This document shows positions 26,880 through 34,371 of a stretch of 64,000 nt of DNA, piece by piece. Position 1 is the first letter of the stretch. Each line of letters begins with the position of its first letter. The stretch comes from Clostridium rhizosphaerae (GTDB taxonomy: Bacteria; Bacillota; Clostridia; Clostridiales; Clostridiaceae), in NCBI RefSeq assembly GCF_016765585.1, contig NZ_JAESWC010000002.1, positions 868,001 through 932,000 on the forward strand. The letters are read 5' to 3'. The position numbers and the translations under genes are program-made. A model generated the notes under the pieces. That model was not told the DNA's origin, did no database searches, and saw nothing but the letters and a program-made list of their open reading frames with translations.

Positions 26880-26902
26880 GCTCTAGCATAAACTGCTAGA
26901 GC
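26880..26902. terminator. Terminator hairpin beside the tRNA-Ser fragment
   Basis: Stem GCTCTAGCA / TGCTAGAGC with a short loop. On the minus strand it follows the tRNA 3' end and a TTTT run, like a normal tRNA terminator. Confidence 0.5.
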
Positions 26903-26911
26903 TCTTCATTT

Positions 26912-26976
26912 TGGCGGAGAGAGTGGGATTTGAACCCACGGTATGGTTCTCCGCATCGGCCATAACGTAGACTTTT
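26912..26976 (-). pseudogene. 3' fragment of tRNA-Ser fused to recurring element copy C
   Basis: On the minus strand the last part of a tRNA is intact. It has a variable arm GCGGAGAACCATACC, T-arm GTGGG TTCAAAT CCCAC, acceptor 3' strand TCTCTCC, discriminator G and encoded CCA, as in tRNA-Ser. The matching 5' acceptor GGAGAGA, D-arm and anticodon arm are absent. Upstream the sequence is instead the flank AAAAAGTCTACGTTATGG shared with copy B of the recurring element. A tRNA-Ser 3' end is a classic integrase attachment site, so this may be an att scar. Confidence 0.7.
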
Positions 26977-27027
26977 TCACATACTATCTTGTTATGTTTA
27001 TTTTTAGATGTTTAGTTAGCTTATTTG

Positions 27028-27900
27028 TTATATAAAACCTTTTTGCTGCAGTAATATCTCGGTATCTCTCCATAACTTATTTTGCATTCCCCTATCATCA
27101 CCTGGATATATAGGAATTATAGGTTTTCCGGTTACCACATTAAAATATCCACCCGTCACACCATTATATTGAGGATCTATAGCTAAACGAGTTATGATTT
27201 CTGCTCCTTTATGTGGATCACCAATATGCAAAAGCTTCAATATACGTTCAAGCAAAGGAGCAAACCAAAGCTCTCGCCCGAGGCCTGTAACATTAAAACC
27301 TGGATTAAGAGCATTAACTATAACTCTTGTTCCAGAAAGTCGGTATGATAATTCTGCAGTAAACATAATATTTAACAATTTGGTTTTTCCATAAATAACA
27401 GAAGACTCCCTAGCTGTAAAATTAGATATATCTATCAAGTCTTCTGGTAACTTAAGTTCACCATGGTTACGTGATGCTTCAGAAGCAACATTTACAATCC
27501 GTGCATTTTCTGACTCAATTAAAGTTTGCAGCAATGTATTAGTTAATAGCCAAGGAGCTAAATAGTTCACTGCTATCATTTCTGCAAAACCCTCGGAAGT
27601 TACTCTCTGTTCGAAGGCATGAAGTCCAGCATTATTTACTAATATATCGATTTTAGTGTAAGAAGCTTTAATTTCCTCCCCAACCCTTTTTACCTCTTTC
27701 ATTAATGATAAATCTCCATAGAAAAAGTCAACCTTAGCTTTAGGATTAATACCTTTTAGTATTTTTTGAGTTGCTTCAGCCCGCTCTTTGTTTCTGGCTG
27801 TTAATACTAAATGTGCATTTTGTTTTACTAACTCAATTGCCACTAATTGTCCAAGTCCACTCGTAGCACCAGTAATTGCAACAGTTGTGAGTTTATTCAT
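27028..27900 (-). CDS. Short-chain dehydrogenase/reductase
   Basis: A 290-residue SDR. The nucleotide-binding motif is TGATSGLG (residues 10-17), NNAG is at 89-92, catalytic S140 is in VNVAS, and Y170-x-x-x-K174 is in IYGKTK. The length and the C-terminal block (GDPHKGAEIITRLA) resemble retinol-dehydrogenase/oxidoreductase-like SDRs. AAGGAGGC precedes the ATG. It is divergent from a MarR gene and both face a perfect 18-bp palindrome, so it is probably repressed by that MarR protein and induced by its ligand. Substrate unknown. Confidence 0.88.
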   Translation of the reverse strand: MNKLTTVAITGATSGLGQLVAIELVKQNAHLVLTARNKERAEATQKILKGINPKAKVDFFYGDLSLMKEVKRVGEEIKASYTKIDILVNNAGLHAFEQRVTSEGFAEMIAVNYLAPWLLTNTLLQTLIESENARIVNVASEASRNHGELKLPEDLIDISNFTARESSVIYGKTKLLNIMFTAELSYRLSGTRVIVNALNPGFNVTGLGRELWFAPLLERILKLLHIGDPHKGAEIITRLAIDPQYNGVTGGYFNVVTGKPIIPIYPGDDRGMQNKLWRDTEILLQQKGFI

Positions 27901-28004
27901 AGGCAGCCTCCTTAAATTTAATGCAGTTTAAAATACTATTATCTGTTTGCACAATGTTATCTAATAGTTTAATTTCTTGACATGATTTGTACAATTAATT
28001 ATAC

Positions 28005-28048
28005 TTGACATATATCAACTATATATTTTTATTTGACATATGTCAAAT
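28005..28048. promoter_or_regulatory. MarR operators
   Basis: Two palindromes in the divergent promoter: TTGACATATATCAA (28005-28018) and the perfect 18-mer ATTTGACATATGTCAAAT (28031-28048). Both share TTGACATAT/ATATCAA half-sites. The second lies 36 bases before the marR start, as for MarR-family autorepressors. Confidence 0.7.
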
Positions 28049-28083
28049 ATTTTTATATTAGATTAATTTAATTGAGGTAAACT

Positions 28084-28548
28084 ATGAAGGATAATATTAA
28101 AAACAATGATGCTACTCGAGTTCAATTAGAACTGGATTTAGGTGAACAGCTAAATGTAATTATAAGTGCCTCACATGCACTTAATGTGAGAACTGCAGCC
28201 CGTTTTGATCCTACATTACAGCCCGCGGCCTTTATCATTGTTCGTTGGCTTTTTTCATTTGGCCCAACAAGTGCAACAGCTCTATCAGAATCAACAGCTA
28301 TGGATCGTAGTTCTGTTAGTCGCCTTGTAAATCAGCTAAAGAATCTTGGCTATGTAAAGAGCGAACAATCTCCAAGTGATCGGCGTGGTGTACTTGTATC
28401 CTTAACTGAACTTGGACAACAAAGAACAATGGATGCTTTAAAAGAGAAAGAAAACGCTTTTTATGAAAGAATTGAAAAGTGGGATGATTCCAAGCTTGAA
28501 ACCTTTATTGAACTTCTCAAAGATTTTAATTGTTACCGCACTAAATGA
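28084..28548 (+). CDS. MarR-family regulator
   Basis: A 154-residue winged-helix protein with the MarR core: TSATALSESTAMDRSSVSRLV recognition region, then LVNQLKNLGYVKSEQSPSDRRGVLVSLTELG (the wing with DRRG). GAGGT lies 5 bases before the ATG. It likely represses the divergent SDR gene and itself through the palindromes just upstream. The natural inducer is not evident. Confidence 0.87.
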   Translation: MKDNIKNNDATRVQLELDLGEQLNVIISASHALNVRTAARFDPTLQPAAFIIVRWLFSFGPTSATALSESTAMDRSSVSRLVNQLKNLGYVKSEQSPSDRRGVLVSLTELGQQRTMDALKEKENAFYERIEKWDDSKLETFIELLKDFNCYRTK

Positions 28549-28571
28549 TTTTCTGTTTTATATTAATTACT

Positions 28572-28628
28572 CAAAATAAAAGCATTAATTGAAATAATGG
28601 CGTTTTTTCAATTAATGCTTTTATTTTG
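28572..28628. terminator. Strong hairpin after marR
   Basis: Perfect 21-base arms starting CAAAATAAAAGCATTAATTG and closing with the complement, loop about 14 bases, with A- and T-rich ends. It can end transcription from either side. Confidence 0.7.
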
Positions 28629-28678
28629 TATTTTTCACCTCAAATATAGTGATATCAATGGTTTTAAAGAAAATCCTT

Positions 28679-28705
28679 GTTATCTATGATACGGTTCTCC
28701 ATAAC
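28679..28705 (-). repeat. Recurring 3' element, copy D
   Basis: Minus strand GTTATGGAGAACCGTATC then ATAGATAAC, 25 bases after the stop of the M23 peptidase gene. Matches copy A at most positions. The adjoining hairpin of copies A and B is not conserved here. Confidence 0.6.
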
Positions 28706-28729
28706 TACTCTAAATGAGGTTTTTTCATT

Positions 28730-29800
28730 TTATTCAGCATGTACAATTATGTTTTCTTCTTGTATAAAATTAAGCCTATTGCCAGCCACATCTGTTATGT
28801 TTAAAAAGGAACAAGGTAATCCTCTTGCAGTCAAGAAATCCGGACCGTCCATAAGTTGAAAATGAAGATGTGGACAGTTAGACAATCCTGTATTTCCTAC
28901 CTTACCAATGACTTGCCCTTGCTTCACTTTATCCCCATTTTTTATAGTTAGACTATTTGTTAATAAATGCCCATAAAATGAATACTCCTCATTTTCATGC
29001 TTTAAAACTATGTAGTTCCCACACTGAGCAGCTAGCCCATACTTATCTATATAAGGTTTTCTCTCATCCCAGTTCCAAGAAGTTGTCATATCAAAACTAT
29101 AATAACAATCCACTACTTCTCCATCCGCTATTGCTAATACATCCTTACCATAAACTATGTAATCCTCATCACACATATTTTCCTTATAACATAGCTTTTG
29201 GTCAACATTATACTGAGCCATATCAAAAGCAAATTCCATGGAATAATGTTGTCGATGGTCAGGTAAGCTATTATAATTGCCGCAGGTTGAAATACTACCT
29301 TTAAGTGGCAATATATATTGATTCTTATTTTTATATTGAATTAGTGGAATTTTAAGTTCATGCACATGTTCTTCTTCACATTGAAGATAATTAACTTTTA
29401 TTACCAATTTATCTATAACTTTATCATATATTACCACAAAATATTCATTAAATATCCCTGTTTCCTGATTAGGTCTCATCTCCACAGAATCTGTATAGCA
29501 TTCTGGATTCCAAAATCCCTCTTCACCCAAAAATAACTTTGCCCCAAATCCTTTACCAAGCCAAGCACCATTCTCTGCAAATTTTTTAATAATATTGCTC
29601 AACGATTCTCCCTGATATACGATTTCTTTTACTAAAGTATTTGATGTATATAACTCAAATTTTATGTCTTTTAGTATTAGCTTCTTATCAGAACTGTTTT
29701 TAATTCTTAATCCATGTAAAAGAAAATTTGATATTACTTTTCCGCCGCTCTCAAGTGCCATATTAATAATAAAATCCTTTGGTTTTGTAACTACCTCCAT
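28730..29800 (-). CDS. M23-family peptidase-like protein, non-secreted
   Basis: A 356-residue protein. Residues 1-150 are a beta-rich unrecognised region; the C-terminal half is a LytM/M23 domain with HYSMEFAFD (H and D metal ligands), YSFYGHLLTNSL, GKVGNTGLS and HLHFQ (final HxH). M23 enzymes are zinc endopeptidases of peptidoglycan crossbridges. No signal peptide or membrane segment is visible, which is unusual for a wall enzyme. The ATG at 29800 is preferred over 29833 because GGGGGATT precedes it. Single gene. Confidence 0.82.
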   Translation of the reverse strand: MEVVTKPKDFIINMALESGGKVISNFLLHGLRIKNSSDKKLILKDIKFELYTSNTLVKEIVYQGESLSNIIKKFAENGAWLGKGFGAKLFLGEEGFWNPECYTDSVEMRPNQETGIFNEYFVVIYDKVIDKLVIKVNYLQCEEEHVHELKIPLIQYKNKNQYILPLKGSISTCGNYNSLPDHRQHYSMEFAFDMAQYNVDQKLCYKENMCDEDYIVYGKDVLAIADGEVVDCYYSFDMTTSWNWDERKPYIDKYGLAAQCGNYIVLKHENEEYSFYGHLLTNSLTIKNGDKVKQGQVIGKVGNTGLSNCPHLHFQLMDGPDFLTARGLPCSFLNITDVAGNRLNFIQEENIIVHAE

Positions 29801-29915
29801 GATAATCCCCCAGTATACAAAATTATTAGTCAATATTCCATTGACATCTTCATATTACCACTTTGCTTTTCCACAGCAACCTCAATATTAATTCATAAAT
29901 AAGACTGTGCCTTAT

Positions 29916-30210
29916 TCAGTTAGAATAAAGCCTATTTTGATTTAATCTTTTTTGTTTTAGTATAATTCTTTCTATACTTTTTAAAGTCAAAAAGCATTTT
30001 TCTTTAAGTACCTTTTTGTTGATACCTGCTTTATATTCTTCATAAATTTTAATATTTCTCTTATTATATTCTTCTTTTATGTTTGTATTTTCTCCCCATT
30101 TTTTCTTACTATCATCTTTTTTAGATATATATATATTCTCAATCAACATACTGTTGAATCGCTTCTAAATATATCACTTCAAAAATGTCACTAGCCTTTT
30201 TATAATACAT
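29916..30210 (-). pseudogene. CD3324-family regulator, inactivated by stop and frameshift
   Basis: From an ATG at 30210 (AGGAGGAGC 13 bases upstream) the frame reads MYYKKASDIFEVIYLEAIQQYVD and then hits TGA where the family has glycine (GGA). EYIYI continues in that frame, and one base shift later ISKKDDSKKKWGENT..., a helix-turn-helix-like end (LKEKCFLTLKSIERIILKQ), follows to 29916. Intact CD3324-type proteins are about 85-95 residues, with (I/V)QxYV-G-xYIYIPxK then KKWGE. Both lesions are needed to explain the broken frame, so it has been non-functional for some time unless the distal 77-codon frame is used. Confidence 0.75.
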
Positions 30211-30510
30211 AGCGTTGCAATGCTCCTCCTATTTTAAAATATATTAGGATTCGCAAAGGCTATTATTTGTATCAATACCTAAAACTATAATCCTCATTTA
30301 TTTATGATACGGTTCATCATATCACATTCCAAGCTCATTTATATATAAATACTTTTAAATTTAAATATTTATATATAAAACAATTTTAATATATATATTT
30401 TTACCTATGTATAAATTTAAATATATAAATATTTACTGCAAATATGTGCATTTCTATTAAATTAAAGCCTTTATTACATCAGCTTTCTATAATAGTTGAT
30501 CCCTTATTAT
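30211..30510. other. AT-rich intergenic stretch with recurring element copy E
   Basis: Copy E of the recurring element (30299-30321) is followed by about 140 bases of almost pure A/T with overlapping palindromes such as TTTAAATTTAAA and ATTTATATATAAA. No gene seen. Confidence 0.6.
30299..30321 (-). repeat. Recurring 3' element, copy E (degenerate)
   Basis: Minus strand ATATGATGAACCGTATC then ATAAAT. TAGGTATTGATA downstream of it is shared with the hairpin of copy B. It is the most diverged of the five copies. Confidence 0.5.
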
Positions 30511-30894
30511 CTAGTTCTTAACAGTGATAAGTCCTGATGCAAATAAATTATTAATATCTTCATACAACCTTGCAAGATCATTTTCTGTAGTATCTAAGTT
30601 ATATGGGAACTCTTCATTCTTACAATATGTTCCTCTAAATACCTCAATGTCCAATTGTTCTATTCTTAATCTGATAGTAACAATATTCTCCCTTTTGCTG
30701 CCATACTTACTCATAAGCTTTTCCTTTAATTTAATAGCAAAAACTTTTACATTACCTTCATTATTGCGCCATGCTGGATAAAATTCTTTTGTACATTTTT
30801 CTTCAAAAATTTTAAGGATGTTATTAATCAGAATCTTATTTTTGTCATTAACTGTTTTATATTTATTGTCACTAAAAAATTCTTCGTATTTCAT
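30511..30894 (-). CDS. Hypothetical protein, 127 aa
   Basis: Charged, soluble protein of unknown family beginning MKYEEFFSDNKYKTVNDK. It looks alpha/beta with a C-terminal helix (NDLARLYEDINNLFASGLITVKN). The start at 30894 is chosen because AGGGGTGA sits 7-9 bases before it; the upstream ATG at 30930 has no such site. It could be an immunity-type small protein, but nothing in the sequence shows that. Confidence 0.6.
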   Translation of the reverse strand: MKYEEFFSDNKYKTVNDKNKILINNILKIFEEKCTKEFYPAWRNNEGNVKVFAIKLKEKLMSKYGSKRENIVTIRLRIEQLDIEVFRGTYCKNEEFPYNLDTTENDLARLYEDINNLFASGLITVKN

Positions 30895-30952
30895 TTCTAA
30901 GTCACCCCTTATTAGAAAGTCTATCAGCAAAACCTTTTAAGTATATATTTAA

Positions 30953-31014
30953 TATTCTTCACAAATCTCTTAATTCCTTCCAAAAAGACAAATAGAGCGA
31001 TTTTACTCGCTCTC
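30953..31014. repeat. Dispersed 63-bp element, copy 2
   Basis: Nearly identical to 18432-18494, again ending in the GAGCGA/TCGCTC hairpin. It lies directly downstream of the DUF6179 stop, where it would act as a terminator. Confidence 0.75.
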
Positions 31015-31034
31015 CAAAAGTGCAGCTTTTGCTA

Positions 31035-32288
31035 TTATTTATTTAACATTCTTATATAATCCATAAATTTAATTTCCCATTTAGAATCCGAACTATATAC
31101 TTTATCCTTGCTATCTAAATAATGTTTAATAATCTGGATTTCTTCTTCTGAAAGTGTTTTAAATAATTCAAATGCTTCATCATCCCAAAAACACACGCTT
31201 AGCACTTCCACCAAGTCACGTAAGCTATGAATCTCTTCTTTTACCATTGCAATCTTATCAGAAATAAATCTACAATCATTTATTTCATTTATTAAATCAC
31301 GTAACCTTTCGTCCTCCATAGGATAATTATCTATAAACTCACCTTCTACTAAGTCCTCTTCATACTTAAAGGATAAAAATACATTATTAATATTCCCTGT
31401 AGACAGTACCAATTCAATTCTAGGATATATATTTGCAGCTGTATTTTGGATATATTTTATCTTATCACTATCAGCTATTCCTAAAGTATCACATACTCTC
31501 TTTGCTGAATTTCTTAGTTTAGTCAAAATTTCAGCTTTGGATAAGTTTCTGAAAATCCTTAATAATTCTTTACTTTGCAAAGTTGTTATATCTAATGTTA
31601 ATATATCCTCGCCTAGAATATCAAGCCCTATTGCATTTGTTAGTATTGGTTCAAAAATATTAATTAATAAGCCTTTATAATCACTGCAATAGCTATTTAA
31701 AATACCTATGATATTCTCCCTATCAAAACATATACAAAACTCATTTTCAATAAGCAGTGCTTTTAAGTATTCATTTATATATTCAATTCCCTGCAGCTTT
31801 TCTGATATAGGATTAGAAAGTTGATAATCTATGCTGCAATTTATCCTATGAGCGAAAAATCTGTAATCATATTTGTTTTTATTAAAGAATTCACCTATTT
31901 CATTTAATGTATCGTTATATGATATGTTTTCTATACTAGGTGAACTTTTTTTAACCGCTTCTAATAATTTCTTCCCATACTCCATCAAAGATGCTATTTT
32001 TCTCCAAGAGGCTCTTAATAAGTCCTCAATCTCTTCCTCTATCAATATTTCACTTACATTCATTAATCCTCTTAGCTCTAAGTCCAAGGAAAAGCAAATT
32101 GAATTGAGCAGTTCTTCTGCTATTTCTATTGGAACTGATGTACTATCCCCCATGGTATATTTCTCAGTACGTTTGCCAAGTATATTCCATACTTTTGCTT
32201 CAATAAGCATCCTATCTTCTTCACATATATCTTTATCTATTTGAAAATTATCTAAAAATGCCAATAAGCTCTTGTTATTTTCCTCCAT
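31035..32288 (-). CDS. DUF6179 domain protein
   Basis: A 417-residue, helical, acidic protein of a Clostridia-restricted family that I associate with DUF6179, found next to DUF6323 as here. No catalytic motif, signal peptide or membrane segment is visible. The start at 32288 follows AGGAGGGTAT closely. Its leader holds a duplicated 23-base sequence that includes the ribosome binding site. Co-transcribed with the DUF6323 gene upstream. Function unknown. Confidence 0.65.
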   Translation of the reverse strand: MEENNKSLLAFLDNFQIDKDICEEDRMLIEAKVWNILGKRTEKYTMGDSTSVPIEIAEELLNSICFSLDLELRGLMNVSEILIEEEIEDLLRASWRKIASLMEYGKKLLEAVKKSSPSIENISYNDTLNEIGEFFNKNKYDYRFFAHRINCSIDYQLSNPISEKLQGIEYINEYLKALLIENEFCICFDRENIIGILNSYCSDYKGLLINIFEPILTNAIGLDILGEDILTLDITTLQSKELLRIFRNLSKAEILTKLRNSAKRVCDTLGIADSDKIKYIQNTAANIYPRIELVLSTGNINNVFLSFKYEEDLVEGEFIDNYPMEDERLRDLINEINDCRFISDKIAMVKEEIHSLRDLVEVLSVCFWDDEAFELFKTLSEEEIQIIKHYLDSKDKVYSSDSKWEIKFMDYIRMLNK

Positions 32289-32291
32289 ATA

Positions 32292-32362
32292 CCCTCCTGT
32301 ATTCCTTATTCTGTCCATAAAGATTATTAATCTTTATGCCTCCTGTATTCTTTATACTGTCC
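32292..32362 (-). repeat. Duplicated ribosome-binding-site leader with hairpin
   Basis: Minus strand: GGACAGTATAAAGAATACAGGAGG, hairpin CATAAAGATTA/TAATCTTTATG, then GGACAGAATAAGGAATACAGGAGG. Each direct-repeat copy carries its own AGGAGG; only the second is next to a start codon. A similar leader precedes the UPF0173 hydrolase (23447-23496). Confidence 0.7.
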
Positions 32363-32818
32363 TTATATATCTGTATCATTAACTTTATAGCCATATCTTG
32401 TATTTCTACAAAGCTCCTCTAGATTAGTTCCACTTAAATACTCTAAAGAACCTTGACATTTTCCATCAAAATGTATTTTCATAAACTCTATAAGTTCATC
32501 ATCAGCTATTTGATCCATTGCTTCATTTTTAAAGAAATAAAAGCACTCCTGAATCTCCATTAATGTCTCTTTATAATTCTGCTGCATTATATAAGGTGAA
32601 TCACAGAAAACTTCCACTATCTTTTTCAAAATTCCTTCAGAAAACTCAATTCTTCCTGTATCTTTTAGTGCCTTAAAACGATTTTCAACCAGTTCATTAA
32701 TATCTCCATCAGATAAAGCTAATCCATACTTAATTGTCATTTTATTACATGCTTTTAACTCGATTACAGCTTGTTTTTTTTGTATATCTTGAAATGCTAA
32801 TGCCATATTTTTATTCAC
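32363..32818 (-). CDS. DUF6323 domain protein
   Basis: About 151 residues. It matches what I recall of DUF6323: LALSDGDINELVENRFKAL, GRIEFSEGILKK, FCDSPYI, and the terminal block HFDGKCQGSLEYLSGTNLEE. Function unknown; the gene forms a two-gene unit with DUF6179. The start is taken as GTG at 32818, with AGGTGAT 4 bases upstream. An ATG 12 bases further in (32806) is the alternative, and a longer frame starting at 32866 crosses the probable promoter. Confidence 0.7.
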   Translation of the reverse strand: MNKNMALAFQDIQKKQAVIELKACNKMTIKYGLALSDGDINELVENRFKALKDTGRIEFSEGILKKIVEVFCDSPYIMQQNYKETLMEIQECFYFFKNEAMDQIADDELIEFMKIHFDGKCQGSLEYLSGTNLEELCRNTRYGYKVNDTDI

Positions 32819-32869
32819 TATAATCACCTCTAAATACACTGTACTCCTAGCTTTAACCCAGTACAAGAC

Positions 32870-32951
32870 TTGACATTTTGGTAATTTTGTGGTAATATAT
32901 AATCATAAAAAACTTCCCAGTTTAAGAATCAATCTGGGAAGTATTTTTTAT
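32870..32951 (+). promoter_or_regulatory. Orphan promoter followed at once by a terminator
   Basis: -35 TTGACA (32870-32875), 17 bases, -10 TAATAT (32893-32898), then about 10 bases later a clean terminator ACTTCCCAG/CTGGGAAGT with TATTTTTTA (32912-32951). No gene fits between them. It could yield a 40-base RNA or just be the end of a lost unit. Confidence 0.4.
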
Positions 32952-33087
32952 TTTATCCAAACATGTTATGATTGAAGGCCTTATTTCTATTAGCATAACT
33001 TACCAGGGTCTTTTATAGTCATTCTTCATACCTTGTTCATATTTTTATAGTATATTCTTAACGTTAATCAAATGTTTAAAACTATAA

Positions 33088-33190
33088 ATTAGCCGAATGC
33101 ATAATCAGCGGAGGATACATCTTTGGGGGTGAAGCACATTTGTGCAGGGATTCCTCTTCCCGAACCCGTCAACTAACTTCGCAGGCTATT
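33088..33190 (+). promoter_or_regulatory. c-di-AMP (ydaO-type) riboswitch
   Basis: The conserved blocks of the ydaO/yuaA class are present in order: TTTGGGGGTGAAGC, a short hairpin GCACATTTGTGC, GGGATTCCTCTTCCCGAACC and CGTCAACTAACTTCGCAGGC. It ends 5 bases before AGGAGGAAG and the start of a secreted protein. c-di-AMP riboswitches normally sit ahead of wall-remodelling enzymes and ion transport genes and turn them off at high c-di-AMP. Confidence 0.82.
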
Positions 33191-33204
33191 AGGAGGAAGA
33201 ACTT

Positions 33205-34038
33205 ATGAAAAAAAAATTTATTGCCTATTTTTTACTTACAGTTAGTCTTGCTGTATCTTCTCAATTTATTTCAAAAAATCTTCGGACAAGCTTTGATTCA
33301 GCACCAGTTACATATCTTACAAGTGAACAGGATGCACAAATCTCAGCCGAAAGTCAGCTTTTAGCTAACCAGCAAATAATATTAGCTGAAAGTGCTAACA
33401 TAAAAGATTCATCAACTTCTGATGCCCAAGACACTAAGCCTGCACCTGCATTATCTAGAGGAGGGACAGGCTTATCCAAATCACAAGCTGTTTCCTCTGA
33501 AAAATCAGTTGTAAAAAAGCAGAATTCAGCAGCTGGTAAATCTGGAAGCACGACTCAAACAACAGCTTCTTCTAATGTACAGCTATTAGATTGGTGGAAA
33601 AGTGGACAATTTACCTTCTCAATTGGTACTGTAGCTGAGGTTAAGGATTTTTACACCGGAAAAACCTTTATGGTTAAAAGAACAATGGGTACTAATCATG
33701 CTGATTCGGAAGCTTTAACTAAAAAAGACACCGATATAATAAAAAGTATCTGGGGAGGCTTTTCCTGGAATAGACGTCCTGTAATATTAACGATTGGTGG
33801 AAAAAGATATGCAGCTTCTATGAGTGCTATGCCCCATGCCGGCTTAGACTCAGCGCCAGAATATGCAACTATAAATAATCGTTCTGAAGGCTATGGCACT
33901 GGTCAAAATCTTGATGTAATTAAGGGAAATGGAATGGATGGACACTTCGACATTCACTTTTTAAACAGCACTAGGCATAAAGATGGACAGAAGGATCCTC
34001 AGCACCAGGCCGCATTATTGGTAGCCGCAGGAAAATAA
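33205..34038 (+). CDS. Secreted protein under c-di-AMP riboswitch control
   Basis: A 277-residue protein with an N-terminal signal/anchor (MKKKFIAYFLLTVSLAVS), then about 100 residues of Ser/Thr/Ala/Lys-rich linker, then a compact domain (residues 130-277) starting DWWKSGQFTFSIG. That domain has KRTMGTNHADSE, WNRRPVILTIGGKRYAASM, and GHFDIHFLNSTRH, whose histidines and aspartate could bind metal. I recognise it as a cell-wall-associated domain frequent in Clostridia but cannot name an activity. The riboswitch directly upstream supports a wall or osmotic role. AGGAGGAAG precedes the ATG. Confidence 0.75.
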   Translation: MKKKFIAYFLLTVSLAVSSQFISKNLRTSFDSAPVTYLTSEQDAQISAESQLLANQQIILAESANIKDSSTSDAQDTKPAPALSRGGTGLSKSQAVSSEKSVVKKQNSAAGKSGSTTQTTASSNVQLLDWWKSGQFTFSIGTVAEVKDFYTGKTFMVKRTMGTNHADSEALTKKDTDIIKSIWGGFSWNRRPVILTIGGKRYAASMSAMPHAGLDSAPEYATINNRSEGYGTGQNLDVIKGNGMDGHFDIHFLNSTRHKDGQKDPQHQAALLVAAGK

Positions 34039-34371
34039 ATTTAAGGATTGTTACTTCTGTAATGTTTTTAGGAGCTCTGATTGGAATTTGGTTTAATATT
34101 TAGGAACAAAACAGCATACGAAAAGATGAAGATAAACTTCATTCTCGCAGTTGGCTTCCTTGTTGTTGCACACGTTGCTATGATACTTGGTATGGTAAAT
34201 CCTGAAATTATAAGCAAGATGTCAGCCATGCCTAAGATGTAATATTATATACTTAATCTAAAATGCTGCAAATTAGTAGGGCTAGTCATATTCTTGACTA
34301 GCCTTTGTTTTTGTATAGAACTTCATATTTTGATTTTATAGTGCAGATAAATAAAAAATCGGCTTGTACAG
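34039..34371. other. Stretch holding a small membrane-protein remnant
   Basis: Apart from the remnant at 34060-34242 nothing is recognised. A short GACTAG/CTAGTC stem near 34285-34303 may end transcription. Confidence 0.55.
34060..34242 (+). pseudogene. Tail of a membrane protein, frameshifted
   Basis: One frame reads FLGALIGIWFNI then stop. The next frame continues FRNKTAYEKMKINFILAVG and a hydrophobic segment LVVAHVAMILGM before the stop at 34240. An ATG at 34126 could start a 38-residue peptide, but there is no ribosome binding site. It looks like the C-terminal end of a decayed two-helix protein. Confidence 0.45.

Noticed and set aside
26905..26965. Complete tRNA gene
   Set aside because: Only the 3' part pairs properly. 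No 5' acceptor strand, D-arm or anticodon arm could be found upstream on the minus strand.
30322..30480. Replication origin or CRISPR-like repeat in the pure A/T stretch
   Set aside because: Only overlapping short A/T palindromes; no regular spacing, no DnaA boxes or direct repeats with unique spacers.
32870..32951. Small RNA gene
   Set aside because: Promoter and terminator are present, but only about 40 bases lie between them and no conserved structure was recognised; kept as an orphan promoter/terminator only.
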